This document shows, piece after piece, positions 48,356-56,983 of a stretch of 64,000 nt of DNA. The notes beneath the pieces were generated by a model. The model was not told where the DNA came from, searched no databases, and saw only the letters and a list, made by a program, of their open reading frames with translations. Every line of letters starts with the position of its first letter. The stretch's first letter is position 1. The DNA is taken from contig NZ_JACAXB010000002.1 of assembly GCF_013391415.1 (NCBI RefSeq), forward strand, positions 110,741-174,740, written 5' to 3'. Source of the stretch: Aquitalea sp. LB_tupeE (lineage in GTDB: Bacteria; Pseudomonadota; Gammaproteobacteria; Burkholderiales; Chromobacteriaceae). The translations under genes and the position numbers were made by a program.

Positions 48356-48838
48356 GTGACCATAGAAATTCGCCCTGCCACCCGCGCCGATGCCGCGCTG
48401 ATTCTGGGCTATATCCGCGAACTGGCCATTTATGAAAAGGCCGAGCAGGAAGTGGTAGCCAGTGTGGCCGATATCGAACAGTCGCTGTTCGGCCCGGACA
48501 GCACCGCCCATGGCCTGATCTGCCTTCAGGACGAGCAGCCGGTGGGCTATGCGGTGTATTTCTTCAATTACTCCACCTGGCAGGGCAAGTCCGGCCTGTA
48601 TCTGGAAGACCTGTATATCACCCCGGCGTCACGCGGCAGCGGTGCCGGCAAAAAGCTGTTGCGTCACCTGGCGCAGCTGGCGGTGGCCCGCGGCTGTGGC
48701 CGTTTCGAATGGAGCGTGCTGGACTGGAACCAGCCAGCCATTGATTTTTACGAGTCGTTTGGTGCTGCCGCCCAGGCCGAATGGGTGAAATACCGTCTGG
48801 CGGGTGATGCACTGCTGAAGTTTGCCGAGCAGGCCTGA
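48356..48838 (+). CDS. GNAT-family acetyltransferase, SSAT-like
   Basis: This 160-residue protein is a GNAT acetyltransferase whose sequence resembles diamine/spermidine acetyltransferase (SSAT): IEIRPATRADAALILGYIREL at the start (two-part), YLEDLYITPASRGSGAGKKLL (acetyl-CoA motif A) and WNQPAIDFYESFGAA near the end. A polyamine substrate is plausible. I chose the GTG at 48356, preceded by AGGAG with six bases spacing; the frame remains open to 48257 but overlaps pbpG. A strong terminator follows. Confidence 0.88.
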   Translation: MTIEIRPATRADAALILGYIRELAIYEKAEQEVVASVADIEQSLFGPDSTAHGLICLQDEQPVGYAVYFFNYSTWQGKSGLYLEDLYITPASRGSGAGKKLLRHLAQLAVARGCGRFEWSVLDWNQPAIDFYESFGAAAQAEWVKYRLAGDALLKFAEQA

Positions 48839-48854
48839 GGACGCCCTGACCAGT

Positions 48855-48884
48855 AAAAAGCCCCGCAAAGTGCGGGGCTTTTTT
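48855..48884. terminator. Bidirectional terminator between the GNAT gene and flgT
   Basis: AAAAAGCCCCGC and GCGGGGCTTTTTT form a strong stem with a five-base loop (48855-48884), shared by two convergent genes. Confidence 0.85.
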
Positions 48885-48890
48885 GTCAGC

Positions 48891-50186
48891 TCAGCGCCGG
48901 GTCATGAAGCGGACGTAATCGCCCTCCTCCACCTTGAGCCGGGCACTTTGCACCTGGGCAATGGAAAAATTGGGCTGCACCTGAGTCAGGGTGATGGTGC
49001 CGGACAGGTCTTCCGGCACACCCAGTTCCCGCACGCCGCCGCCACTGCGCACAATCTGTGCCGAGCGCGGTTTATACAGCAGCATCTGGTCGCCCACCTT
49101 CATGCCATCCAGCCCACCGGCATTGATGAACACCTGACGGCCATCCTCCACCTTCACCACCTTGGCGGATAGTGGAATGCAACTGAGCACCTCACCCAGT
49201 TGACGGGTGGTCTGATCCAGCAGCGCATCCACTACCCGGCCATAATCCCCTTCCCAGAACGCGGCCGTGGCAAAATCCACCGGCAGCTGTGGCACCACCT
49301 TGCCGCGGGCAACCTGACTGACGCGCTGGTCGGCCAGCACGGCACCGGTCAGGGCATCGTAAACCCACACTTCCAGATCGAACTGCCGTGCGGTCGGCGC
49401 ATATTTGAAGGCCTGCCCGAACATCCCCGCCAGCGGGCCGGTGTAGTACGCGCCTTGCTGGCTGGTTTTGTTGGATTCAAACATGGAGTGCTGCACACCT
49501 TTGGCCACCACACCGGTGGACAGCACCCTACCGGCCACCACGAACTGCACATCCTCACGCCGCCCCAGTTCACGCACGGTGTCCCAGCCGGCCATCGGTT
49601 CGTCCGCCGCCATATTGCTCAGCACAGTCAGATGCCCGGCATTGCGTACCTCAAACTGGCTTTGCTGGCGCAAGCGGCGCGCCAGGTCGGTTGGCAACGC
49701 GGTGGCCAGATTGCGCAAATCATTGGCTTCGGACGGGTTTACCACATAAAAGTAGGTAGTCAGCAATTTGCGGCGCAGGGTACGGCCTGCCGGCATGCCA
49801 CAGCTGGCGTTCTGCGCCGGGGTGGGCGCACTACCTACCGGACCGGCGGCACTGGCTTGCGGGTCTATGCTCAACCGCACGTGATACATGCCGTCACGGC
49901 TGTATTCCTGCAGGACCTTCACCTTGCCTTGCAGCGCGGGGGCAGACAGCACACTGCTTTCGCTGAGATTGCCGGATTGCACCAGTTGCAGCGATTGCAG
50001 TTCGGCGCCATTGCTGATGGCGGCCTGCTGCAGGGCATCGCGGATGGCCATTTCGCGGGCTGCCGGGCTGCCGGCTTCCATGTCGGCCACGCCTTCGGCC
50101 ACGATGGGCGCTGCCAGCAGCGGGGCAGAGAATGCAAAAGCCGCCACAAGGGCGGCTATCAAGCGGTAAACACGCCGTGTCATCAT
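48891..50186 (-). CDS. flgT: Flagellar H-ring/assembly protein FlgT
   Basis: This 431-residue protein resembles FlgT, the H-ring protein around the Vibrio-type flagellar basal body. A signal peptide (about 1-26 from the ATG at 50186, ending LLAAP) is followed by an N-terminal domain (IVAEGVADMEAGSPAAREMAIR), a middle domain (RRKLLTTYFYV and VQFVVAGRVLSTG) and a C-terminal beta domain (VFINAGGLDGMKVGDQMLLY). Two ATG codons (50186 and 50183) start the frame. It overlaps the flgP stop by one base (TGATG), so the two are coupled. Confidence 0.88.
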   Translation of the reverse strand: MMTRRVYRLIAALVAAFAFSAPLLAAPIVAEGVADMEAGSPAAREMAIRDALQQAAISNGAELQSLQLVQSGNLSESSVLSAPALQGKVKVLQEYSRDGMYHVRLSIDPQASAAGPVGSAPTPAQNASCGMPAGRTLRRKLLTTYFYVVNPSEANDLRNLATALPTDLARRLRQQSQFEVRNAGHLTVLSNMAADEPMAGWDTVRELGRREDVQFVVAGRVLSTGVVAKGVQHSMFESNKTSQQGAYYTGPLAGMFGQAFKYAPTARQFDLEVWVYDALTGAVLADQRVSQVARGKVVPQLPVDFATAAFWEGDYGRVVDALLDQTTRQLGEVLSCIPLSAKVVKVEDGRQVFINAGGLDGMKVGDQMLLYKPRSAQIVRSGGGVRELGVPEDLSGTITLTQVQPNFSIAQVQSARLKVEEGDYVRFMTRR

Positions 50187-50836
50187 CAGTGGGCTACGTA
50201 GTAATTGCTTTCGTAACGGGTGGCACCGCAGTTGCCTTCGGCACACTCCAGACCGGCCACGCCATTTTGTTGCGCGGCCTTCATCACACTACCAGTTTTT
50301 TCCAGCGCGTTCTTGTATTGCTTGTAGAAATCCTGATCCAGGGTGATTTCCGCCACGGCTTCACTGGTGCCGTCCGGCTGCATGGTGGTGGACACCAGAT
50401 GCACGCCGCGCAAATAAGCATCCACATAGGTGCGGAAGCCGTCGCTGGTGGCCACCATATTGGCCACCGAGCTGTTACCCACCAGCTTCAGGCCCTGCAC
50501 TTGTTCGGCAATGGAACGAAAGGCATCCAGCCGGGCGGCACGCATGGACAGCAGCTTGCGCTGGGAAGGCGTCAGGGAAGAGGAATACGGTGCCGCCCCG
50601 CTACCCGTGGCACGGATCACGATGGGCGCATTGGGGTTGACCTCTTTCACCACCACCCGGGTGGCTTCCGGCTCGATACCGGCACCGGCATAGCCCACGC
50701 CGGTAAACGCGGTATTGCTGGCAGCAGGTTCGGGCGCAACGCGCGGTGCTTCGGCGACGGGCTGGCTGGCCGAGGCACAGGCAGTCAGACCCAGCAACAG
50801 GGATACGGCGGCCAAATGACGAGTGCAGGTGTTCAT
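50186..50836 (-). CDS. flgP: LPP20-family outer-membrane lipoprotein FlgP
   Basis: This lipoprotein (216 residues from the ATG at 50836; the frame extends to 50881) has a lipobox LLGLTAC near residue 20 and an LPP20-like domain with RAARLDAFRSIAEQVQGLKL. FlgP forms or anchors an outer-membrane disc/ring with FlgT in Vibrio, where the order is flgO-flgP-flgT. Here flgO was not found. A second candidate start is 50848 (MVTVMNTC). A sigma-28-like promoter lies 66 bases upstream of the ATG, consistent with a late flagellar gene. Confidence 0.85.
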   Translation of the reverse strand: MNTCTRHLAAVSLLLGLTACASASQPVAEAPRVAPEPAASNTAFTGVGYAGAGIEPEATRVVVKEVNPNAPIVIRATGSGAAPYSSSLTPSQRKLLSMRAARLDAFRSIAEQVQGLKLVGNSSVANMVATSDGFRTYVDAYLRGVHLVSTTMQPDGTSEAVAEITLDQDFYKQYKNALEKTGSVMKAAQQNGVAGLECAEGNCGATRYESNYYVAH

Positions 50837-50901
50837 GACGGTGACCATTTCTACTTGTTCTTGGGACAAAGGCAGGCGCACGCGGGCGTAGCGTCAGCAT
50901 T

Positions 50902-50928
50902 ATATCGACAGCATCAAGGTTAACTTTA
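50902..50928 (-). promoter_or_regulatory. Sigma-28 (FliA) promoter of flgPT
   Basis: On the minus strand TAAA-N15-GTCGATAT fits the FliA consensus TAAA-N15-GCCGATAA with 10 of 12 matches and exact spacing. A start near 50892 gives a leader of about 55 bases ahead of flgP. Confidence 0.65.
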
Positions 50929-50939
50929 GTTAATTTTCG

Positions 50940-51863
50940 TCAAGACGCCGACGCTGCCTGCTGTACCCGCTGCCACTGCCGTGCCGAGGAAAAACCGGCG
51001 GCCAGCGCGGCCTTTTCCTTGGACAGGCCGCTGGCCCGCCATTGTCCGGCCAGCGCGGCACGCAGGCCCAAATGGTAATCGTGCACCGACACACCGGCAT
51101 GTTCGCGGAACAAACGGGACAAATGCCGCACGCTGACATGCACCTGATCGGCCAGTGTCGACAGGCTCCAGTCCTGCTCTGGCCGGGCAGCTATCAGGTC
51201 CTGCACCTTGTGTACTGCTGGATGCAGATGATTGCGATGGGCCAGCCACGGAGAGAGCTGGGCATCCTGACCGGCACGGCGGAAATACACCACCATCTCG
51301 CGCGCCACGTCCCGCGCCGTAGCGGCACCGGCCAGCTGGCTGATCAGTTGCAAGGCAAGGTCGATACCGGCGGTGATGCCCGCACTGGTCCACACACTGC
51401 CATCCTGCACGAACACGCGGTTTTCCAGCACCTGAGCGCTGTTGTCGGTCTGGCGCAGCCGTTCGATCAGGCTGTGATGGGTGGTGCATTGACGCTGTGC
51501 CAGCAAACCGGCCATGCCGGCCAGCAAGGCAGCCGAACAAATGGTGGCCAGTTGATGGTGCTGCGGCTGAAAGCCGGTGGACAGCCAGCTGACAATCTGC
51601 TGCGCTTCCGGCATGGCGTAAGCTTCGGCTGAGCAGTCGGCACCGGGAATCAGAATCAGGCTGCCCTCTGGCAGCTGCCGGGGCAAAGGCTGTAGCCCGC
51701 CCACAGGCAGGCCAAGCGAACACTGCGTTGCGGTGTCACAGGCTGCATAGTGCAGCCGGAACGGCGCACCGAATTCGGTGGCAATGCGAAACGCTTCAGC
51801 CGGGCCGGCAAAGTCCAGCAGCATGAAGCGCGGCGGCAGCACAAACCAGACATCAAGTGCCAT
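50940..51863 (-). CDS. GlxA/FtrA-type transcriptional regulator (DJ-1/PfpI plus AraC)
   Basis: This 307-residue protein has an N-terminal class I amidotransferase-like (DJ-1/PfpI) domain (VWFVLPPRFMLLDFAGPAEAF, IPGADCSAEA, ATICSAALLAGMAGLL) and a C-terminal AraC helix-turn-helix (VHVSVRHLSRLFREHAG and following). Regulators of this type control amino-acid or nitrogen catabolism; the inducer is unknown. I chose the ATG at 51863 (MALDVWFVLPP); the frame extends to 51914. Its start overlaps the end of the EamA transporter gene by 11 bases, so hydrolase, transporter and regulator form one operon. Confidence 0.9.
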   Translation of the reverse strand: MALDVWFVLPPRFMLLDFAGPAEAFRIATEFGAPFRLHYAACDTATQCSLGLPVGGLQPLPRQLPEGSLILIPGADCSAEAYAMPEAQQIVSWLSTGFQPQHHQLATICSAALLAGMAGLLAQRQCTTHHSLIERLRQTDNSAQVLENRVFVQDGSVWTSAGITAGIDLALQLISQLAGAATARDVAREMVVYFRRAGQDAQLSPWLAHRNHLHPAVHKVQDLIAARPEQDWSLSTLADQVHVSVRHLSRLFREHAGVSVHDYHLGLRAALAGQWRASGLSKEKAALAAGFSSARQWQRVQQAASAS

Positions 51864-52761
51864 GGGCCACCACCCCGCGCCGCCAGCGCGCCAGCAGCAT
51901 GCCGCCGAACACATTCACCACCAGTCCGGCCAGCAACAGCACGCTGCCTGCAGCCTGTAACAGGCTCAGCCTCTCGCCCAGCAACAGCGCGGAGGTGAGC
52001 ACGCCCACCACCGGCACCAGCAGCGAGAAAGGCGCGACTTTATTGGCCGGATGACGGCTGAGCAGGCGGCTCCACATGCCATAACCCAGCAAGGTGGCCA
52101 TGAAGGCCAGATACGCCACCGCCAGGAAAGAGCCGATGGAAAAATGCCGCAGGGCAATTTCCATGCGTTGCGGCCCTTCCAGCCACCAGGACAGCGCCAG
52201 ATACGGCAGCGGCGGCACCAGGCTGGACCACACCACCAGATTGAGCGGCTCCACCTTGTGCCCGGCCTTGCCCATCAAGCGCACGATGATGTTGGACGAG
52301 GCCCAGCAGAACGCCGCCGCCAGCGTCAGGCCAAAACCGATGGCCGTCATGCTGCCACCCTTGGCCAGACCGATCAGCGCCAGCCCGGCACAGGCACACA
52401 GCAGGCCCAGGATTTGCGCCGCCTGCCAGCGCTCATGCAGCATCAGCCCGGCCAGAATCAGGGTAAAGAAGGCTTGCGACTGCAATACCACCGAGGCGAG
52501 CCCGGCTGGCATGCCCAGCTTGATGGCGGAGAACAAAAAGGCAAACTGCCCCACGCCCACGCTCAAGCCATACGCCGCCACCCAGCCCCAGGGGAGCTTG
52601 GGCCGGCGCACCAGCAGCACCGCCGGAAAAGCCGCCAGCATGAAGCGCAGCGCTCCCAGCAACAAGGGCGGCACGTCGGCCACCCCGTACTTGATCACCA
52701 CGAAATTGACGCCCCAGATCAGCACGATGGCCAGCGCCTGCAAAACATCCTTCAAGGGCAT
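51853..52761 (-). CDS. DMT-superfamily transporter (EamA)
   Basis: This 302-residue protein has ten membrane helices and two EamA domains (starting ALAIVLIWGVNFVVIKYG and, second half, SILLVPVVGVLTSALLLG-type region), typical of drug/metabolite exporters. The substrate is unknown. I chose the ATG at 52761 (MPLKDVLQAL); the frame extends to 52794. It starts 56 bases after the isochorismatase-like gene and overlaps the downstream regulator gene. Confidence 0.88.
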   Translation of the reverse strand: MPLKDVLQALAIVLIWGVNFVVIKYGVADVPPLLLGALRFMLAAFPAVLLVRRPKLPWGWVAAYGLSVGVGQFAFLFSAIKLGMPAGLASVVLQSQAFFTLILAGLMLHERWQAAQILGLLCACAGLALIGLAKGGSMTAIGFGLTLAAAFCWASSNIIVRLMGKAGHKVEPLNLVVWSSLVPPLPYLALSWWLEGPQRMEIALRHFSIGSFLAVAYLAFMATLLGYGMWSRLLSRHPANKVAPFSLLVPVVGVLTSALLLGERLSLLQAAGSVLLLAGLVVNVFGGMLLARWRRGVVAHGT

Positions 52762-52817
52762 GAAGCTTGCTCCAAAACAGCAGCAGGCCGCCATGGCCTG
52801 CCGGATAAATGAATCGT

Positions 52818-53369
52818 CTACAGCCGCGCCAGCGCCTGTTCCACCGTGACGATGTCGGCAAAACGCCCGGCCAGCACCAGCTCGGTTTTTTCCCGGATTT
52901 CATCCGCGCTGTACAGCTTGCCGTTGAGCGGGTGGCGCATGGCAAAGGTGAGCGTGGCTTCGCTGACAAACTCCACCGCAAAACCGAGATCGGACGCCAC
53001 CCGGGTGGTGGTTTCGCAGCACTGTTCGGTGCGGATGCCCGACACCAGCAACTTGCCGATGCCACGCTCGGCCAGCCAGGGCTGCAAGCCGGAATCCAGC
53101 ATGGCATTGTGCACGTGTTTGATGAAGATGGCATCCGGATTGGCCGGTAGCCAGGCCATGGGCCGCACCAGGCCGGACGCCGCAGCAAATGGGCCGTCGC
53201 CATCCTCGTGCAGTACATACAGCACCGGCACACCCGCCGCCCGCGCCCCGGCAATCAGTGCCAGCACATGCTGGCGAAACATCGGCAAGGCTGTTTCGTC
53301 CCAGTAGTCGCGCTGCAAGAAGGAATCCTGCACATCAATCACCAATAGTGCTGCCTTGTTTGCGTCCAT
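52818..53369 (-). CDS. Isochorismatase-like cysteine hydrolase
   Basis: This 183-residue protein has the cysteine hydrolase triad: D in VIDVQDSFL (about 11), K in FIKHVHNAM (about 97) and C in RTEQCCETTTR (about 131). The family includes nicotinamidases and N-carbamoylsarcosine amidases; the substrate cannot be told. I chose the ATG at 53369 (MDANKAALLVIDVQ), with GGGAGTGAATGACATG showing a GGAG-like sequence upstream; the frame extends to 53414. First gene of the three-gene set. Confidence 0.88.
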   Translation of the reverse strand: MDANKAALLVIDVQDSFLQRDYWDETALPMFRQHVLALIAGARAAGVPVLYVLHEDGDGPFAAASGLVRPMAWLPANPDAIFIKHVHNAMLDSGLQPWLAERGIGKLLVSGIRTEQCCETTTRVASDLGFAVEFVSEATLTFAMRHPLNGKLYSADEIREKTELVLAGRFADIVTVEQALARL

Positions 53370-53473
53370 GTCATTCACTCCCTGTTGCAGTTGATGGACA
53401 CAGTCTAGGCACACTCAACACCATGCAGAATGCAGCGGCCAGACAAGATACTGTCAAATCAGGACATCAGGCA

Positions 53474-54094
53474 TCACAGCATGCCCGGCCAGGCGTGTTG
53501 CACTTCGTCCAGCAACAAATACAGTGCGGTTCCCGCCATCAACAGTCCCATCAGCAGATTGAACAGCATCAGGCCGCGCGGCCCGCTGAGCAGATGGCGC
53601 AGCCGCTCGCCCATCCAGGCCCACAAGCTGATACAGGGCAGGTTGACCACGGCAAACACCAGCGCCATCAGGAGGGCGGCGCTCAGCCGGGTTTCCGCCG
53701 CTGCCGGCATGAACAGGATGGAGGCATTAAGCACCATCACCCAGGCTTTGGGATTGACCCACTGGAACAAGGCCGCCGCCAGAAAGCTCATCGGTTTGCC
53801 GTTTTGTCCCCCCTCCGGCGCAGCGGAACGGCTAATTTTCCACGACAGGTACAGCAGATAAATACAGCCGGCCACCGCCAGTGGCAAACGAGCCGCCTGT
53901 ATCCATTGTAAGGCCCAGGCCAGCAAACAGGCGGTAATGAACACCTGCGCCGAACAGCCGATGCTGATGCCCAGCATGTGCGGCAGGGTGCGGCGAAAGC
54001 CATAGTTGACGCCGGAGGTGGCCAGCATCAGGTTGTTGGGACCGGGCGTGATGGACATCACCCCCACATAAGACATCAGGGCAAACTCCAGCAT
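53474..54094 (-). CDS. LysE/RhtB-family amino acid exporter
   Basis: This 206-residue protein has about six membrane helices and the LysE signature GVMSITPGPNNLMLATSGVNYG near the start. Members export amino acids such as lysine, threonine or homoserine. I chose the ATG at 54094 because GAGGAG lies seven bases upstream; frames extend to 54148. It is divergent from a MocR-type regulator at 54322, with a repeated operator-like motif in the intergenic region, so it is probably the regulated target. The substrate is unknown. Confidence 0.9.
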   Translation of the reverse strand: MLEFALMSYVGVMSITPGPNNLMLATSGVNYGFRRTLPHMLGISIGCSAQVFITACLLAWALQWIQAARLPLAVAGCIYLLYLSWKISRSAAPEGGQNGKPMSFLAAALFQWVNPKAWVMVLNASILFMPAAAETRLSAALLMALVFAVVNLPCISLWAWMGERLRHLLSGPRGLMLFNLLMGLLMAGTALYLLLDEVQHAWPGML

Positions 54095-54169
54095 GTCAGG
54101 GCTCCTCATGGCAATGCATCGACCGGGTTGGTGATGCGTCTTCATCATGCTAAGGCGAGTGAGCCAGAT

Positions 54170-54258
54170 GGTGACAGATTCAACAATTCACTATTGTGAT
54201 GGTGACAGTGAGCGGTTTACCCCAACTGTCACCACACACTATGATGAGCACTGTCACT
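54170..54258. promoter_or_regulatory. Repeated GGTGACAG motif between lysE-like and mocR-like genes
   Basis: GGTGACAG occurs as direct repeats at 54170-54177 and 54201-54208 (in the longer context GATGGTGACAG, 31 bp apart), and inverted as CTGTCACC at 54226-54233 and CTGTCACT at 54251-54258. Regular spacing of about three helical turns and the shared divergent promoter suggest a regulator binding region for the MocR protein. Confidence 0.6.
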
Positions 54259-54321
54259 GTCGCCAGCCACGCTGCTGCGGCATTGTTGATCCATGCCTCA
54301 GTCTTGCCCGGAACATGCACC

Positions 54322-55791
54322 ATGCCACCCGAAAACCTGCCCCACAGCCCAAGCGCCAATGCCACCTTGTACCAACAGCTGGCGGAAGACCTGTCGCTGG
54401 CCATTGCCCGTGGCACCTTGCCGCCCGGCTCGCGCCTGCCCTCGGTACGGCGCACCTCGCAAAGCAGGCAACTGAGCCTGAACACGGTGGTGGCGGCTTA
54501 CCGGGTGCTGGAAGACCGCGGGTTGATCGAGGCGCGGCCCCAGTCCGGTTATTACGTGCGGGCCAGGCTGCCCTCCCCCGCCCGCCCGGCCATGACGCAA
54601 AGCAGTGTGGCCAAGCCGACCGAAAGCAAGGTGCTGGATTTGATCGGCGCGGTGCTGGATGCGCAGCAAACCCCCGGCTTCATCGACTTGGCGCTGGCCT
54701 GCCCGCGTGGCAGCGACTTCTACCCCGGCAACAAACTGGCCAGGCTGATGGGGCAGATCCTGCGGCGTCAGCCCGGCATGGTCAGCACTTACGCCCTGCC
54801 TCCCGGTTCCGAGCGGCTGCGGGTGCAGATTGCCCGCCGCAGCCTGGAGCTGGGCATGGCCTTGCAGGCGGAAAACATCATCCTGACCAATGGCTGCATG
54901 GAGGCATTGCAACTGGCATTGCGCGCCGTCACCAAACCGGGCGACGCGGTAGGGCTGGAATCGCCCACCTATTTCAACTTGCTGCCACTGTTTGCCAGCC
55001 TGGGTCTGAAAGCCGTGGAGATTCCCACCGACCCGCAGCACGGCATTTCGGTGGATGCAGTGGAGCTGCTGCTGTCCGAAGGGCGTATCAGCGCACTGGT
55101 GGCCATGCCCAATGTGCACAATCCGCTGGGTTGCAGCATGCCGCTGGAGGCCAAAAAGCGGCTGGCGCGGCTGGTGAATCACTATCAGGTGCCGTTGATC
55201 GAGGACGGGCTGTATGCCGAGTTGCAATTCAGCGACACCCAGGCCCCGGCGGCCAAGGCCTTTGATGAAGACGGCTGGATCATCTTCTGTACCAGCTATA
55301 CCAAGACGCTGGCACCGGATTTCCGCATCGGCTGGATGGAAGGCGGGCGCTTTGGCGCAGCGCTACGCAAGCTGAAATTTGCGTCTTCCGTCGCCCAGCC
55401 CATGGTGCTGTCGGAAACGCTGGGGGCGTTTCTGGAATCCGGCGGCTACGACCACCATCTGCGCGCGCTCAAGCGCCATTACGCCCAGCATGTGGAAAAA
55501 GTGCGCGGTTTGATTGCCCGTCACTTCCCGCCCGGCACGCGCGCCACCGACCCGGCCGGCGGTTTTCTGATCTGGCTGGAACTACCCGACGGCTGCGACA
55601 GCGTGGCGCTGTTCCATGCCGCCATTGCCGAGAACATCAGCATCATGCCCGGGCCCTTGTATTCACCCGGCGGGCGCTACCGCAATGCCATGCGCCTGTC
55701 CTGCTGCTACCCGCTGGACGAGCGCTATGTCGCCGCCCTCACCCGGGTGGGCATGCTGGCCCAGCAACAGCTCAAGCCGCGTCCAGCCTGA
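54322..55791 (+). CDS. MocR-type GntR regulator with aminotransferase-like domain
   Basis: This 489-residue protein joins a GntR winged helix (about 12-80, LYQQLAEDLSLAIARGTLPPG) with a class I PLP aminotransferase-like domain; the PLP-binding lysine is in SYTKTLAPDFRIGW. Such MocR proteins are activated by PLP or by aminated ligands and control a neighbouring gene. I chose the ATG at 54322 (MPPENLPHS); the frame stays open upstream to 54196 but that runs through the operator. Its end overlaps the convergent eutR end by 20 bases. Confidence 0.9.
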   Translation: MPPENLPHSPSANATLYQQLAEDLSLAIARGTLPPGSRLPSVRRTSQSRQLSLNTVVAAYRVLEDRGLIEARPQSGYYVRARLPSPARPAMTQSSVAKPTESKVLDLIGAVLDAQQTPGFIDLALACPRGSDFYPGNKLARLMGQILRRQPGMVSTYALPPGSERLRVQIARRSLELGMALQAENIILTNGCMEALQLALRAVTKPGDAVGLESPTYFNLLPLFASLGLKAVEIPTDPQHGISVDAVELLLSEGRISALVAMPNVHNPLGCSMPLEAKKRLARLVNHYQVPLIEDGLYAELQFSDTQAPAAKAFDEDGWIIFCTSYTKTLAPDFRIGWMEGGRFGAALRKLKFASSVAQPMVLSETLGAFLESGGYDHHLRALKRHYAQHVEKVRGLIARHFPPGTRATDPAGGFLIWLELPDGCDSVALFHAAIAENISIMPGPLYSPGGRYRNAMRLSCCYPLDERYVAALTRVGMLAQQQLKPRPA

Positions 55792-56773
55792 AAGTATTCA
55801 GGCGCAGCGGTTGCTGACGGGTCTGGCTGGGGGTTTCGCCAAACAGGCGGCGGTAGTCGTAGGTGAAATGGCTGGGGCTGGCAAAGCCCCAATCTTCCGC
55901 CAGCTGCTGAATGCTGTCGGCACTGCCCTGTGGCGAGCGCAGCAGACGGCGCACCTGATTCAGCCGCAATGCACGCAAGAATGGCAGCGGGCTCATGGCC
56001 GTGACTTCCTGAAACCCGTTTTGCAGAGTGCGGCGGGTCACATGTAATTCCCGACACAAGCCTTCCACCGTCAGCCACTGGCTGGCTGGTTGCAGCGCCC
56101 GCTGCCGCGCTTGCTCCACCCATTGCCAATGGCGCTGACTGCTGCCCTCACGCCTTGGTGAAGCCTCCGCCTGTCCTTCGCTCAAGGCCAGCAGCAAGGC
56201 ATCCACCGAACAATCCAGCAGCAATTGGCGGCCAATGCTGTCCGGCGTTTGCCGCGCCAGCGCCAGCAGCTCGTAAATCTGGCCGCACAGCAGCCGGTGG
56301 CTGGCTTCGGGCAGGCGTACCGCAGCGCTTTGCAGCCAGTGCGCAGGCAAGTCACGGCCAAACAGTTGCTGATGACGTGAGGCCAACACTTCCTGCTCCA
56401 GCACGATGCCGTAAATGGTGAAGTCGTCCGGCGTGCGCAAGGTGAAGTCACTGCCGCCCATGGCCACCAGCACGGCGGAAGGCGGCACGCTGCGGCCATG
56501 AAAGCGCAAGCGCTCACCACTGCCCGGTGCCGGTATGCCAAACCAGATGGCTCCACGCCAGGGCTGGCATTGCTGGTAGGTTTCGCGGGCCGAATATTCA
56601 CGGAACACCTGCAAGCGTCCCAGGCACAGCTCATCCAGCCGCCCGGAAAAACGGCCACAGGAAATCTGCGCGTAATCCTGCTCCCAGCCGCTGATGAAGG
56701 CGGCCTGATCCGCCGCGTCATCCGCCAGACGGGTAACAAACTGCAGGGACAATCCTTGGCTTAGCGGGTCCAT
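55772..56773 (-). CDS. eutR: AraC-family regulator of ethanolamine use (EutR-like)
   Basis: This 333-residue AraC-family protein has a C-terminal double helix-turn-helix (LTVEGLCRELHVTRRTLQNGFQ, PLPFLRALRLNQVRRLL), matching EutR, the ethanolamine/adenosylcobalamin-responsive activator. I chose the ATG at 56773 (MDPLSQGLSLQFV); the frame extends to 56821. Its neighbour across the promoter is the ethanolamine permease and eutBC, which supports the assignment. The last 20 bases overlap the MocR gene tail-to-tail. Confidence 0.85.
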   Translation of the reverse strand: MDPLSQGLSLQFVTRLADDAADQAAFISGWEQDYAQISCGRFSGRLDELCLGRLQVFREYSARETYQQCQPWRGAIWFGIPAPGSGERLRFHGRSVPPSAVLVAMGGSDFTLRTPDDFTIYGIVLEQEVLASRHQQLFGRDLPAHWLQSAAVRLPEASHRLLCGQIYELLALARQTPDSIGRQLLLDCSVDALLLALSEGQAEASPRREGSSQRHWQWVEQARQRALQPASQWLTVEGLCRELHVTRRTLQNGFQEVTAMSPLPFLRALRLNQVRRLLRSPQGSADSIQQLAEDWGFASPSHFTYDYRRLFGETPSQTRQQPLRLNTFRLDAA

Positions 56774-56869
56774 GTGCGGCTCCCAATACATTGATCTGCA
56801 AGGATATAGCAAGAAACACACCAGCTTTGCCTGCGTATTTGCGACTTCTTGCTGTCATAAATCGGAAAT

Positions 56870-56886
56870 TTCACCGTCACGGTGCA
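56870..56886. promoter_or_regulatory. NtrC-like site 1
   Basis: TTCACC-GTCAC-GGTGCA fits the NtrC consensus TGCACC-N5-GGTGCA at 11 of 12 positions. It lies about 98 bases upstream of the sigma-54 -24 element. Confidence 0.65.
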
Positions 56887-56901
56887 AACACGGGGCTTGC
56901 A

Positions 56902-56918
56902 TGCCTCATCACGGTGCT
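56902..56918. promoter_or_regulatory. NtrC-like site 2
   Basis: TGCCTC-ATCAC-GGTGCT fits TGCACC-N5-GGTGCA at 9 of 12 positions and is 32 bp from site 1, the spacing found in enteric glnA. Confidence 0.5.
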
Positions 56919-56967
56919 GATTCACAGCAAAAATTGCCACACTCTGCACTATCAGGCAGCCCACAGC

Positions 56968-56983
56968 TGGCATGCCGCTTGCA
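56968..56983 (+). promoter_or_regulatory. Sigma-54 promoter of the ethanolamine permease operon
   Basis: TGGCATG-CCGC-TTGCA matches TGGCACG-N4-TTGCW with exact GG-N10-GC spacing. A start near 56995 gives a leader of about 155 bases ahead of the permease ATG at 57150. Confidence 0.75.
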
